Positions 23,903 through 38,900 of a stretch of DNA of 64,000 nucleotides are shown one piece after another. The stretch covers positions 31,378,679 through 31,442,678 of the forward strand of contig NC_031495.1 of assembly GCF_000237925.1 (NCBI RefSeq), in the 5' to 3' direction. This stretch comes from Schistosoma mansoni (lineage: Eukaryota; Platyhelminthes; Trematoda; Strigeidida; Schistosomatidae). Every line of letters begins with the position of its first letter. Position 1 is the first letter of the stretch. The position numbers and the translations under genes are program-made. The notes beneath the pieces are model-generated. The model searched no databases. It had not been told where the DNA came from and was given only the letters and a program-made list of their open reading frames with translations.

Positions 23903-26900
23903 GACGGTCCTACGTTGTAACTGACTGACTGACTTAGTATAAGAATCAAGGGCTTCATGATGTTTATGAGAGATAAATAGTAGGCCTGAGTAAAACCCCC
24001 TTTTAAATATTAAGTGAAAAAACGTACGTGATCACTACGTTGAGAAACGTTGTTACGATAAACTTGCATAGTGTTAGAATGTACCATTTGTTGATTGCTA
24101 CGACTTGTAGATATCATAGCCTGGTTATTTATCCCATAACTATTAGGCAAGGAATCAGGAACCATTTGAGGTTGGTGAACTAGTTCTGACATTTCTGGAT
24201 AAGTTAATCGTGTGGCTTTAGGTACAGAAGTGTTTTGAGCACCGGTATAATCCCCTTGGGTGGGAGGGTTAGCAGTGGAAATAAACTGACCAGGAGCATG
24301 TGGACTCATTGAAGGAATACCAGAAGTGACTGATGTCAGGATTCTCGACCCACTAGGTGAGACTGGATCTGGTCTTGTTTGCGACTGTTGATAAAACATT
24401 GCCGGATGCTGAGCAGAAACCTGTTGTGAAAAATAAGCATGTCTCATTGACTGCTGCTGATGAGCTTGATTTTGAGATGATACTGAATGGTACGGATCGT
24501 GAACTGAAGCATGTTGCTGCCACATTGGAGTATTACTATAGTTAGCATATGGCTGACAGTGAGACTCATTGGGTTGCTGGTGGACAAGGTTACTGCTAGA
24601 TTGGTTCATAGACGTATAAACAAGTCCTGAGCTGGAACTACCTTGCTGTCCGCTAGTGGACTGGGAAAGAGAATGACGAGACATTATGTGTTCCTGTTCC
24701 TGCTGAGCAAGATGAAGTTGCTGTTGTTGCAAGAGCTGTTGATGATGTTGATGTTGAACTTGACGCTGATGAACTTGTTTAGCTAGAATTTCTTTAAGAC
24801 GTTGACGTTCCAACTCGGTACTGGAATAGTTACCTTGTTGTGTATGAGTCTGCTGTTGAGAGCCAGTATAATTACCAACAGACGGCCCTTGCTCAACAGC
24901 AACTGGTAAAGACGATGAGACATGTTCATTAGATGAAGATTGTGGAAGCGTATTTATTGAATAAACTGACTGAGATATATCACCTTCTGATGTCATCCTA
25001 CTGACGTGCATTGCTGAACTACCCACAATAAAAACATTTCCTGGATTTGTCGGGGCAGAATAAGAAAGCACACCAACATTACCCGGAGACGTCCCAGCCC
25101 CAGGAGTGGCAGGCGCTGAAAACGTATTCCCAGGACCACATAACTGACTATTCGGCGTACCAGGAGTAGCAGGATGCGAAGCAGCAAAAGAATGGTTTTG
25201 CTGTCTATTAACTGAACTTTCGGAGGGGAGTAAACTCTGTAATAAGATGCAAAGTTGTAAAATATTATCTGAAATATTTAAAAAACCATGTGCTATAAAT
25301 GAAATCGAAAATCGAGACATAAACTATAAGTAACAATGATACAGAAGCTGATTAACTACTAGGTCTTAGTTTATCAGGGAAACCACGTGGCTACAAAAAC
25401 TCAAGTAAAAAAGTGATCGAATCCCAATCAAAGCCATTGTTCGATAACCACACAATATTTGGATGATAATATGGTTCAATGTTGAAAAACGGTTAGAGCT
25501 GAACTAACGATACAACTCAATCAACAATCATAAATTAGCTTGTTCAGCTATTGATATAAGTACTACTACCTGAAACTTATTTTATTTGAACACATAAACA
25601 TTGGTACAATTCGGCACCAAATAGATATGCGCCACACTATAACAATGAGGTCAGTAGTGGTTATCACTGATTTGTGTGAGGGCTGTGATATTGCCTGGGT
25701 GCTCAAACTGAAGGTGGTCTTCTCAGAGGGCCACTCCCCGAGCCTTTGACCTAAAGGTCTAATCCACAAGGCAGTGGAGCAACGTAAGAAGATGCAACCC
25801 CATGGTAGCCGGTGACCGACACGTTCATAAGCCATTTGTTCCTTCAGGATACTGGAGCCCATGTGCACCATCGGTTTGGAATCAAAGTTTTCCAACCCCC
25901 CTACGTGAACTCTCCGTATCCACCGATTCGGTTAAGGAGACAGACATTCGCTTTTCGCTCTCTCGGTTCCGAAAACAACACTCCTGTCGCCAGAAGGCAG
26001 TGAGTAGAATTTCCCTGACCTACCTGAACTAAAACCGACGAAGGTAAAATTTCAAAACTGCGACATGTTTAAAAGATGAGTGATTGAACTATTAAATCAA
26101 TAATTCACTTCTCCCAAGTATGTTATAAACTACTATGAGGTCGTGACTAAGATTCTGAGGTAAAACAGTACAAAAAAGCAATTAAAAAGGGTACTCAGAA
26201 GATACAGACAATTTCAAAATAATTAGCTAACCACCTGCGAAGTAAGATGATGACCACTAGGTAGAATTGTATGATGAGATTGTGGGACAGGAGAAGGATG
26301 TGACGAAGGCATTGGTGTCGCTGTCCCAGCGTTGCTGCTTCTCATTAGCTGATTTATATTGGACGGAGACTGTGGAGGAACAGGTGATTGTGCTGGACTA
26401 GTTAGTGAACTTGTACCATGTGGAGGATATGGGTGAGGAATATGAAAAGAGGTTGGGGTGGGAACGTGTATTGAAGCAGGTGATCTTATGGGCGCAGGAG
26501 ACATTGAAGAACAAACAGAAGGTGGTGGTGTTGGTTGTTTCAAATTAGCAGGAGAATTTACACTTACAGATCCTGTGCTCAATGAATTCATATTTCCAGA
26601 AGGAGGCCAAATAGGTGGAGGTGGTGGTAATGATGTTTGGTGACGAGATGGTGGCCTAGAATTTACAGGTGAAACCATATAAGAAGAACCTGGTGATGGT
26701 GTTGTTATTCCAATCATTTGCTGATGTTGTTGAGGTAGAATGTTACCAGATGTATTTAGCTCGGCATTAGGGAACGTCAAACCCTAATTTGAAGAAGGCC
26801 AGGAATAAAAGATAAGTTGACTTTAAACAAATATCGAATAACATAATTAAACAAGAGTATCAAAGTAAAATGGCTTCCAAAAACAGATTATCTTAAAGGA

Positions 26901-29900
26901 CTCAATTAATTGACTCATAGAGCTAAATAAAATATTAAACTATTTTGCAAGATGGAAAGTTTAGTGAAAGATACGTAAATTCTGTTTCAAGTAGTATCTG
27001 GATGTAAGTAAAATAACTGTGCTTACAGCTCACCAATGCAAACGACTTTGTATCATAAATGAAAAATCTGACCTTCCTTAGCCGAGGATAACTATGGATA
27101 CTTTGGGTTAGAACAAATTTGTTTTATTAAAATTTAATAACTGCTAACATTTTCCGTTGTATAAATCATATTCGTTTTTTACTGCGTGTCGTGTTTGTTG
27201 GTGTCTTATTGTAACAAGCTTTTTATGTAGAATAATGATATTAAAATATTGAAGCTGATTGACGAATCTTAAAAAATTATTAGCCCTATTCACTTCCTGG
27301 ACTCAACGTTATCAATGTATCGAAAAATTGCAAATACTGATTAATTTCTACTTCTAGATATTTTAACAAGGGAAAAGACCAGTCAAAAATTAAAAGATTA
27401 AACGATTAGGAAAAATAAGTCAAAACAAATCAATTCTTTACAGAAGGATGAATTTCCTCCATGATATTCTAGATACACCACATTTCATCAAATTTTCAAC
27501 TGCATCCCTAAAATAATTCCTCAATTGATGCAAACACGACAAGATTTGCACAAATGATGCAGACATGTTTTATATTTGTAAATGATATGTGAATAAAAGA
27601 ATATCATTGTAAACAAACAAGTTACCTTGTTTATTGCCTGGTGGTGAGCATTAACAGAATCAACACTACTATTACTACTCGAAGAAGTCATATGCGACGA
27701 CAGAATACGGTCCTGAACATAACTGTTGTTTGGAATTTCGGGAGTTAACGATCGATGCGGCTCTTTTGTCTGTTGCGGCGAGTTCGTATTCATTTGTTGT
27801 TCCGACTGAATATGATGAGGTGTACGATTTTGCGGACGCGTATAGGCTGTAGGAGATTCTATAGGATAAGATAAGTCAGAACCAGATTGTAAGGGTATTG
27901 TTTGATTGGCCAATGTACTGGGTTGACAGTACGGTTGTGTAGGTGGCATTGTGTTAGCGATCCCTACTGAACCCATAGTTGTAGGTATATTCGTTTGATT
28001 TGAACGCAATGTAGTTCGATTGTTACGAGCTTGTATCTGAAATTAGAGCGAACAAATAAAGTTGATTTGATGATACACTAGTGAGTGAAAAGATGATGAC
28101 GAAATGAAGATAAACATGAACAAGAACACTACCTAAAATTAATACACTACTCACCACCCAAGTTCCACGTTCTTCACTAGAAAGTCTACGCCAAAGCTTG
28201 CTAATTTCCTTAGCACGAACAGTGAATTCAGGATACTGGCCACGCAATGTAGGGTGTGATATATTTGCATGCAACACTGGAGCAATCGTTGACTGACCAC
28301 CTAGACGTTCATCTTCTTCCCATTTATGGTAATTAATACGTCTACTAGCTGAATTGGAAACGTTCGAATTTGAATTGGTCATACACAATTGTGTGTTGTT
28401 TGATGCTGTACAAGGTAAAATATTTTGTTGACTTGGTCGATTCAAAACAACATGATGGGTATTCCCTTCCATATTCGGTGATCTCATAGGATCTGAAATA
28501 TAAAAAAATAAGGATTAAATACTTTAAAAACATTAGACTATGTAATGTCAAACAGCACAAAACATTGAATCGTCTACATGAATAAAACATATAAGGAAAG
28601 AAATAGTATATACGTTCACCTATAAAAACAACTAAAATCGCTATTTCATAGAAAAGCATGAATCATTCAAACGCATGTTGCGTTTGGTTTACCTCGACTA
28701 AAGATTCTGACATCGTGTAACTCCTAAGCTTCAACTTCCTCGTGTAAATCAAATCAAACCGACACATATTAAAAAAAACAATCTTTATTTTCTCAACCAC
28801 TTTTATCCAATGCCGACTAGTTTTAAATCACTAAAATTACGTATTATCCCACTATTCTAAAAAATGAATGATTCATTTCTTATTAAAGTTCAAATTAACG
28901 AATTTGGTGTATTTAAATTGTTGTTAAAAAAATAGTATAACTTACTAGGACTAATTACATTATTAGGATTTTGAAGTTCAGTGGAACATCTTAAAATCAC
29001 CTCCTCAGAACCACTGTTAAAACGAAGAACTCCGGGAGACAGAGAGTTAGGATGACCTGTAAACTGACGAGAATTAGGTGAAGTGATATGATCAGTCTGA
29101 TAGACATGTACAGGTTGATTGTGCAATCCACCCTGACCATGTACAATCATTTGCTGTGTTGATGGAGTTCGTTGAGGTCCATTTGAACCATGCATAGGAT
29201 GAGAAACACATGGACGTTGTATATATTCAATTTGAGTGCTCTGTTGACAACAAACTGGAATAAGATGCTGTGTATCCATAGGTACATTTGACTGTGGAGA
29301 TGACATAAGTAACTGTGCTGAATTCGAACCTTGAGGAACTAGACACTGTCCAGTTGCAGAAAGCATAATAGCTCCCTGATTAGATGAAATTAAACGAGAA
29401 TGAGATTGCTGTTGTTGTTGTGGCCACATACCAGGTCTTATTACTTGAGAAGGATATGGTGGTGGGGGTGGAGGAGTCATTGGGTTAGGAGATTTGGGTT
29501 GAAGAGGTTGTGAAATGAATTTTCCATGACTATTAACTACTGAAAGATGTTGTTGTGTTGATTGGGGAACTGGACTTTGCAAAACAATAGGAGAACTGGA
29601 CTGACGTTGAAGTTGCTGATGTTGCTTTTGAGGTTGAGTCAAAACACGTCCAGGAACAGGAACAACATGAGCATAAAAGTATGAAGGTTGTGAACTCCTT
29701 ATCTGTACTCGACCACCTAAAAAATAAAATGACGAATGTCTGCAGTATAACTAATATTTGCTGATTATTGTAACTAAATTGCAAATGACATATTTCATAT
29801 AACTTATATATATATGCAACAGTAATACACAATCTATACGAATTAAGACGAAAGACTCACTCTGAGGATCGATATGTTGTTGTTGCATAGGTCGAACCTG

Positions 29901-32900
29901 ACTTTGAGGAATCGGGACTGTCACAAGGGAAGAGCGAGGAATCTGATGTTGTTGAACATTGATTGACTGGTTGCTTGGTTGATATTCCCTGCAGTGATCT
30001 ACAGGACGCTGAGAATAGGACTGACGAACTGAATCAGGATTAGGGTGAACTACATTTTGCCGTTGTTGTGCCATGCGTTGAATAGATATTTCGGAAGGTG
30101 GAGGTGTAGTACTCAACTCATTGCTAAAAACAGCATTTGGTATAATTGATTTTGGACTGTCGTCAGCTAAGTTAGGTTCACTAAGTTCAAAACCAGTTGA
30201 AGGTCCAAGTTGCGTTTCAATATCACTAACTGATAACTCAGGCAGATTACCTGTAAGCGTGTTTACACAATGTCGTGGATGAGGTCCAGGTACACTTTGT
30301 GAGGATCCAAGATCATGACCACTAGTATCTCGAGGCGGCATATCATAAGCATTTAAGATTGTATTGTTCGGAGGACATACATCAACAGTATCGACTAGCT
30401 GATTCAAGGACCCTTCGGAAGAATCATGGACTGATTGTGGTCCAGTTTTATGGGTCTACAAATACAGAAAAAAAAAGATAAACCAAAAGATAAGTGAGTA
30501 ATCCGGTAAATACTTTGAAGGAACTCATTAAAAATTGATCTTAAAAACTCTCTAGTGGTTTGAAGAATAAAACTGGCTAACCCACTTGTTGATCCTGAAT
30601 AACTAGATGAGATTGTTGCGATTCCAGAGGCACAGTACGCTGCATATTGCGGGAATGCTGGTCTTCAACAATTTGGAGATAAGTTGTGGATGAATGACCT
30701 AAATATGGTGACTTCTGATAATGAGGTTTGGTAGCAGAACCAAGATGAGCTGGTTGACTTTGATTGTCGAAAGGCGAACTTATTAAATCTTGTTGTGCGA
30801 CGAACTGCTTCAAACACATCCCTTCTGAGTTAGTAGTCTCTTCCATTCTCAAAGGCTCCGAAACCTGTGACTGGTAGACAATTTTGTTAGAAATGACGAA
30901 TCTTTCAGACGACTGTATATTTTGATTGTTTTGAGAATATATGGAAGACACATGACTTGGACTTTCGCTTGATACCGGTTGCTTCAACTGATTCTTTGAA
31001 TGACCTACTGATAAAGGACTTGGAGCTTGTAATTGATCTGTTACATGATCTGCAGATACTTGTTGAGGGGTTATATCGTTTAAGTCAGTTTCATCTGTAG
31101 AAGCCAAATCGCCAAATCCAAATAAGTAATCATCCATAAACATAAGATCTGCGGCTTCATTTAAACCTGGTAATGATAAGGTAAGTAAAAAGAAATTAAG
31201 CCCCACAATTATTTATAACAAGCAAATGAATTGCATTTTCTGGATATTAACCGGAGCACTCATTTATATAAGAATTCAAGTTATGGAGATGAATAACCAA
31301 TTACTGAATACATAATCCATTCAAAATTGAACAGGCATGCTATATTGCTATTAACTGTACGCATTTATGTAGAATATATATATATATAAATCTAAAAGAT
31401 GAAGGAATATTCAACTGACGAGTACAATGCAGATGTGAAAGCGCGATTCGGCAAAGCAAGAGCAGCATATCTACAACTGAATAACATCTAAAACTCAAAA
31501 CAATTGTCAACCAACATCAGAATTTTCAATACAAATGTCAAGACGGTTCTACTGTATGGGGTGGAGACTTGGAGAACTACGAAAGCCATCATCCAGAAGA
31601 TACAGGTGTTTATTAACACTTGTCTACGCAAAATATTTCGGATCCGTTGGCCAGAAACTATCAGCAACAACTTACTGTGGGAGACAACAAACCAGATTTC
31701 AGCGGAGGAAGAAATCAGGAAGAAGCGCTGGAAGTAGATAGGACGCACATTGAGGTAAGCACACAGCTGAGTCACAAGACAAGCCCTAACATGGAATCCT
31801 GAATGCCAAAGGAGAAGAGGAAGACCAAAGAACACACTACGCCGAGAAATGGAGACAGACATGAGAAGAATGAACAACAATTGGATAGAACTAGAAAGGA
31901 ATGCCCAGGACAGAGTGGGTTGGAGAATGCTAGTCGGTGGTCTATGCTCCACTGGGAGTAACAGGCGTAAGTTAGTAAGGGTCCGAAATTGGATGAAACC
32001 AGTACTTTCACTAAAATTACTGTATATAAATGTGTTTGCCTGAAGGATGAATATTTGATAAATAATAATACTAATTGGAAATTTATTAGATCTATTGACA
32101 GACTAACCAACAAATGGATTTACAAATGCAGATAATTAGATATCAAGGAGACAAATGAGGTGTCATTGAAGCTTGTATCTTACTGAATAATTGCTAATCG
32201 CAGTCGACCAATCCAACGACAGTATTATTAGAAACTGTTAGATCTAAAGAAATCACAAAACAATCATTCTATGATCTACTAAGTGCTATCATTAATTTGA
32301 AAACTTACCCGCTGGTGTAGTAGCTTGTGTAGCAGAATTAGCATTTTGCCCTACCAAGCTAGTTGTCACAGATAATTCCGTTGACTGTTCCTGAGGTGAT
32401 TGAGCAGACAACAAATCAATATGAGGACCGAGTTCTTTATTTGATGAATGAACAACATTTGAAACACGAGCTGCTTCAGCTGATACAGTATCAACAGAAG
32501 GATCCAAAGAATTAACCAGATTTTGTGATTTCGGACTGAGTTGACTAACACTTACTGAAGTTAGGCGATAGTTATCTTGTGAATTAGAATTAACTGGTGG
32601 ACAAGTTCTAGATGACATAGCTTGGTTGTCATTATAGTCAACTGCAGAAAGTTCACGAGAAACACATTCATCTACACTAACATTTTCGGCATTATCTTTT
32701 TGAGTTTTTAGTATATCTGAATCGGTAGAGCCTTCAGACATTTTTATCTCCGACACTCTTTCAGTTAATTGATGAGCAGCGGGATTCAGTGTAGCTGACA
32801 AATCTTCTTCTTCAATATCAAAGGCTTCATTGTCCATTTCATCTTCTAGATCTTTGAGTTCATCAAAATCACATAGATCTCCATCAACGTCATCATCCTC

Positions 32901-35900
32901 TTCATATTCTTCATCACCCTCATCAATATCGTCGTCTTCATCGATTTCTTCAGTACCGATTTCAAACTCTTCATCCCTTGAACCTGACTCTGTCCATTCT
33001 CCATCTAAACTATAATCATCTGATTTAGGTCGATTTCCAAGACGGGCAACATCACACTTTTTCATGAGTGCTCCACCCTAAAAAAAAAAGAAAAAATATA
33101 TGTATCGACAAAAGAAGTATCTATTATATTTATTTATTTGAACACATAAACACTGGTAGAGGGGGAACCAAATATATATGAGCCACACAATAACAATGAG
33201 CTTGTGAAGAGATAGAGGATGTAAATTGCGCATAATAAAAGAAAGACAGCAACCCAAAGAGTGAGATAATAATAATAATAATAATAATAATAATAGCAAT
33301 AAAAATAATGATAATGAGACAGTTCAGTTAGAAAAACTAAAACCAGAAAAAACTCCTTCAACTAAATCAGTTACGTTCACTTTTTATGAAGAAAGTAAAA
33401 GAAGGATCGCCATTGGCTTCTATTCTGAGACAGATCTGATAATGTCTCTAACGACTGTGTTGCACCATCTCTAGAATTCCAACCAGGGGGTTTTGAAAGA
33501 CCAACAGAAGCCAGTTATCTACAGCTTTCTTTCATACCACTACACCATGTCATACACTAAGCACCTCTCCACTTTTTTCAACCAGTCCCGAATTCGGAAA
33601 ATAATGCAAGATGTGGAATTCTCTGGGACAACATTCGTAGAACATGTCCAAGCCACAGAAGTCGATATTTCAAGATAGTGATACTGACTGAACTATAGTC
33701 GCTGAACCCGAACATGCGATGCCGAACCTCTGTATTAATAAAATGGTGTTGTCACTGGATGTCAGCAATCGTTTAGAGATAACGATGATCACACACAGAG
33801 TCGTCTGACATCCTCAACTTGGATAGGCCAGGTTCCAGAAGCAAAGAGCAAAACTGCTCTCACCGATGCGTTACAAATCCGACCTTTTAAAGACATACTA
33901 ACATAACAAAGGTGCCAAAGATGGCCCAGATTGGCATTAGCAGCTCTGAATCGATATCATCACTCACACTATCACCAGTACTCACGCAGCTATCCAGACA
34001 CACAAACTTCTCGAATACTTCTATCTGCTCACTAACCAGAGTAAGCGTAGTATTATGGTCCTGTCAGTCTTGTAAAAGTATTTTGTGCTTCGAAAGTGCA
34101 CTGATTGCCAACTGATTAAGTGCGGATTGAATGGCTTGGGTATCATCACACAATAAGGACAATCACTTCCGCATACTCAATGTCCAAACGTCTTTCTCCA
34201 GGAAACAGACCCACACTGAAATTACTTACATCCATCAGAACCGTTTCCAGAAAGTCATCAATAGCAAAATTGAGGAGGAATAGTGAGATTCGGGAACTCT
34301 GTCTAATTCCACTGCTTGAATGAAACAAAGGAGAAAGGTGGTTGTATTCCCTCACTTTGCTTGAGGTGATTGTATAAAGGGTAATTAGGATGCTAATAAA
34401 TTTCTCAGGCTAACCCCTCTTCAAAAGATAATCCCAGAGTACTGTCCCATCGAACAAATCGAAATATAAAGAAATACTACGATTGTTGGCCTGTGAAAGG
34501 ATGATGGTGTTCTAACATTTGGCGGAGGGGGAAGATGTGATCAATACATCCACAAACGGAACGAAAATCAGTCAACTCCTCTCGAGTCGATATTTCTTCT
34601 ATTTTGAACAATCTATGAAGTACGACGGATGCCGAGAGTTTGGATGCCATCGAAAAATGATATATCCACCGATAATTGTTACAGAAAGGATGTGAAATCT
34701 TTTTAAAGATACGGACAACATTCGACTCATTAAATGATGTTACAACAGCTTTTAATCGCCAGAGGTTTGTAAACAACTCGGTCAGTTCCTCAACCAGAAA
34801 GTCACCAACATCTTTGAAAAGGGCCGGAGGTACGTCATCTGGACCTGGTAATTTGTGGCGCTTTAGGAGTTGGAGTTCCCTACAGAATTCCGCCTCGTTA
34901 AATGAACCAGTCGTCATAGGTTGTAGAGGGCAGGAAAGTCTGATTAATGTTGTCTCAGCAGCAAACCAGTTGAACTGCTTCTCGAAAAACTACCAGTCGT
35001 CCAAGACGTCGGTAGATGTTATTGATTGGCATCCCATCAGCTTCACAGATTGTCTCATTCACACCAGATTTCTTGCTGCTAGCGACTCAGATGAGTCGAA
35101 ATAGCTTCCGGCAGTTACGAGATCCAGATGCCACTTCCAACTCATTGGCACGCTCCGACCACCAGGCTTCTCGGTCCTTGAGCAAGCTTTGCACAATTTC
35201 ATTACATAACAATCTTCGTCTACGGTCAAACTCGCAGTCACCCGGAGTAGACCGACGGGCTTTAACGAGTTGTAAGGAGTCTGAATAAACCTAGTGCTTA
35301 TAAGCAGGACATTTCGTGAAGCCACAAGCGACCTTACTCGCCAGTTTCATGGCGTCACGCAATTGCAGCCAATGCTTATCTATACTTTTCGGTGGGTCGA
35401 TAGCTAGCCTTGAACCCAGCTCGGTTTGATATCTAGTTGCAACATAAGCTGCAACCGATTATCTGACATCGATCTGTTTAGGACAATGAATGGTAGTCTT
35501 GTACACAACCACGTCAGTGGTAGCTGGTCGTGATGTGATCAATCTGAGTCCAGACTTGAAATGCAGATGAAGGACACTAGGTAGCACGTCGACGATAACT
35601 GTGTCGGTGGTGAGTACTAACCAGAAACAGGTTGTAGCTTACTCACAGTTGCAGTAGACGGTCACTGTTATCTGACCTGCAACCAGCAAGTCTTCAATGC
35701 CCATCGAAACGGCTCTTCTCTGTGCGCATTCAAGTCTCGGGCTAGTACTATAATATCTGTTGAACGCATTTTCTGCAGAAGAACAGTTAATTAATAGTAA
35801 AACTCATCATTGATCGCATCTGGGTTGCAATTTGTCGGAGCGTAGGTGGAGATGACTAAAAGACATCGTCTCTCACACCGATTTCTCCGTACTTTGATGG

Positions 35901-38900
35901 GAATTCGTGATCTAACAGCACATAACCGACTGTTAATGGGGATCCAATCGATCAGTGCTGCCTGCGCTATAGGTCTTAATGCAACATTAACGCCATTAAA
36001 ACCGGACGAAGATGCCACAGTCCCCGGATAAGCGCACGTAAAGCAAGTTTTTCGAATCGACAGATGGAGAGAGAATTTGTAGTTCTTAACTAGAGTCTTG
36101 AATATGGGTCTCTGATAGATGACAGACATCAAGATTAAGATTTTCTAAATAAATAGGCAACCCTGTCTGTTTTCCGATTTTTGAGAACGTTGAAAGAAGT
36201 CAGATTGAGTGGTATACGTGGTTTCAGAAAGACTGTTTCAGTATTCGTATTCGGTGGTAGCATGCAACTTTCAACCAGTCAGTGACTCCAGATCGGTTAT
36301 ATAGGAAGGGGTTTTCACCATAGGTGAGCTGTGGTATAAGTTGATAAATACGAATACACAAAGTGAGAATAGAAGAGAGTAGATAAGTGACGTAGTATAA
36401 AAGAAATAAAAACGAATGTTATCATATGATTGTGAATAAGATTTGTTTGAGAAGGCGTTGAAGCGAGAGAAATTTTTCCGGTCGCAGTTATCATTGATTT
36501 GTGTGAGAGCTTTGATACTGCCCAGGCGCCCAAACTGAAACAGCATCCATTATATTACTTACTAATGCAATCAAATAAACGACAAACTAAAATGTTATTA
36601 CTGACTGCTTACTTTAGTTGGTTTAGAAGAACGAACAGAAAGAGTAAGTCCACCTTTGTTCTGTTTGATTCCACTTACAGACTCAGGACCAACTATAAGT
36701 TCTTGTGATGAGCTAATTGGACGTATGCGCTTTTTCTTCCTCAGAGGTTTTCTCTTAGCGGAAAGTAGACATGCCCCATAAAAAGCTTTCATTAAATAGT
36801 TAGGATAATGGTCTTCCAATTCAGATTTCTTCTTGTTCTGACGTCTACGTTTGTTGTCAGACGTGAGAGGTCCAACAAAATGATCAGATGCGGCTGCAAG
36901 CTGTATTTTTTTAGTCTATATTTAAGATGAAAGAATGGAAAACTCAGTGCAGTCAAGTCAAATTGCGTAACAATAATAAAACCTACAGAAACTAAGATTT
37001 ATATATTAATTTTAACATATAAATACTGGTACAAAGGAGCACCAAAATATATGTGCTTCACACCCAGAAACTCAAAAAAATGAATATTCAGTAAAAGAAG
37101 ACATACTTGCAACCAACGATTGGGTTTAGCTCGAAAGCCACCAATACCAAGATTTTTTAGTGGTCGATTACGATTAGAATTGTTTGTGGTGGTTTTCCCG
37201 TTAGCTGATACAGAACCAGCGGAACTATTACGACTGATGCATAATGAAGTACGCTAAATAAATAAAAAAAGATTTTCTTTAAAAAATGGAGCATCATATA
37301 AACAAGACAGTGTTTCGCTCTAAACGTTTTATCATATAACAGGAAAAAATTTTAGAATAATTTACGTCCATGATATTTAAGTAAGTGAGTCTCTTATTAG
37401 TATCTAGGATACTGTAAATATACTGATGATTTGAAGCAGTAAGTTTGAAAACTAGTTCCAGGCCTTCTAATAAGCAGTTTAAGAGCATCTAGCAATTTCC
37501 TCATGATTAATAAAAAAACATAAGAGTAGATTTGTTTCAGTAAACGATTATTATAAATTAATGGAATATAAAATGACGAGTTGATTACTTGATTCAAATA
37601 TCAAAAGTGTTCAGTTTTTGATCAATTTCACACATTATCCATCACAAATAGAAATGATAGATTATCAAATAAAATGTATTCTCAATAAAGTTTCCTATCA
37701 GGAACAGTGAATTGGCCAATCATCAAATGAAATCTCAAATTCCTATGGCACATTAGAGAAAATTTGTGTCAGAAAGACAAATCCGTGAAAATTTTATATA
37801 TTGAAATCATTAAAAAAAATTAGTGGCATTCAGTTGAAAAATATTCGAAAAACGATTCATAAAGTATAAACAGACCGATAAATGAAGGCACAAATACATA
37901 GATACAAAAGAGCATATAAATGGAAACTTTAATTAAATAAAGAAATTCCATGAAATCAGGAAATCGATGCGTGAGAAAAGCGAAATACCGGAAAAATAAA
38001 AATCACCAGTAAGTGGAAACTTAATTTAAAAGTTGAACACTGTACATAAATTCACGTCAAACCAACAGATTTAAACAAAATTAATAACAGGATGAATAAG
38101 TTAAAATAAAACAAATCAACACAATTAATCGGTCAAACCTTATTTCTAATGAAGATTCGTCTAGTCTGAAATAGTTATGAATAAAAAAGACTTCCCACAA
38201 ACAAGTAAATTTTATGACGGTCAACGTTACTATAAGTAAAAAATACTAGACTGGGAAATGTGACAAATAAACAAGCGTCAAAACTGTGACAGTTTAATAA
38301 GATATACGTTGGACAGTAATTACTCAATAATCCGAAGGAGAGTACTTACTCAAATAAGAAAGTTAAAAGGTTAACAAGATGAATAGATAAAAACAAAAAT
38401 GATGAAGTTTGATTTCACACTAAAAATGCAACTTCTTTAACGTGTACATATATTCTTATTCCAAGCACGTGATTTATGTAAGGACTAATCATACTGTCCG
38501 ACTACTCAAGCTGAAGTAACTGTTTAAACCTGCGACCTACCGATTGAAACCCGAGTGTCCTAACCAGTAAGTCAGTCAGTAATCAGTCGTCTACAACGTA
38601 GGACCAGGCACATATATGCATCAGTTCGAGTTGCCACACCTCATTAGCACAACAGGATGAACACCAAATTCATGGAAGTAGTTACTTCAATAGTAGTAAT
38701 ATATAAAAGAACGATTGCATATAAGGATATTATACAGCAGGAAAGAAGTAGTTAGTAGGAAGAAAGATATAAAGCACTTTTAATCTCACAGTTTAAGAGA
38801 AGACACAGTATATATATATATAAACTCAGGAAGAAAATTATTGAAACTACAGATGAACAGTAGCCATTTAAGGGATAGAAAGTGCAGAAAAATATTAGAA

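Noticed and set aside
32830-33015. Ser-rich plus-strand frame
   Set aside because: Complement of the acidic tract of KMT2 exon 19; the minus frame has domain context and splice sites.
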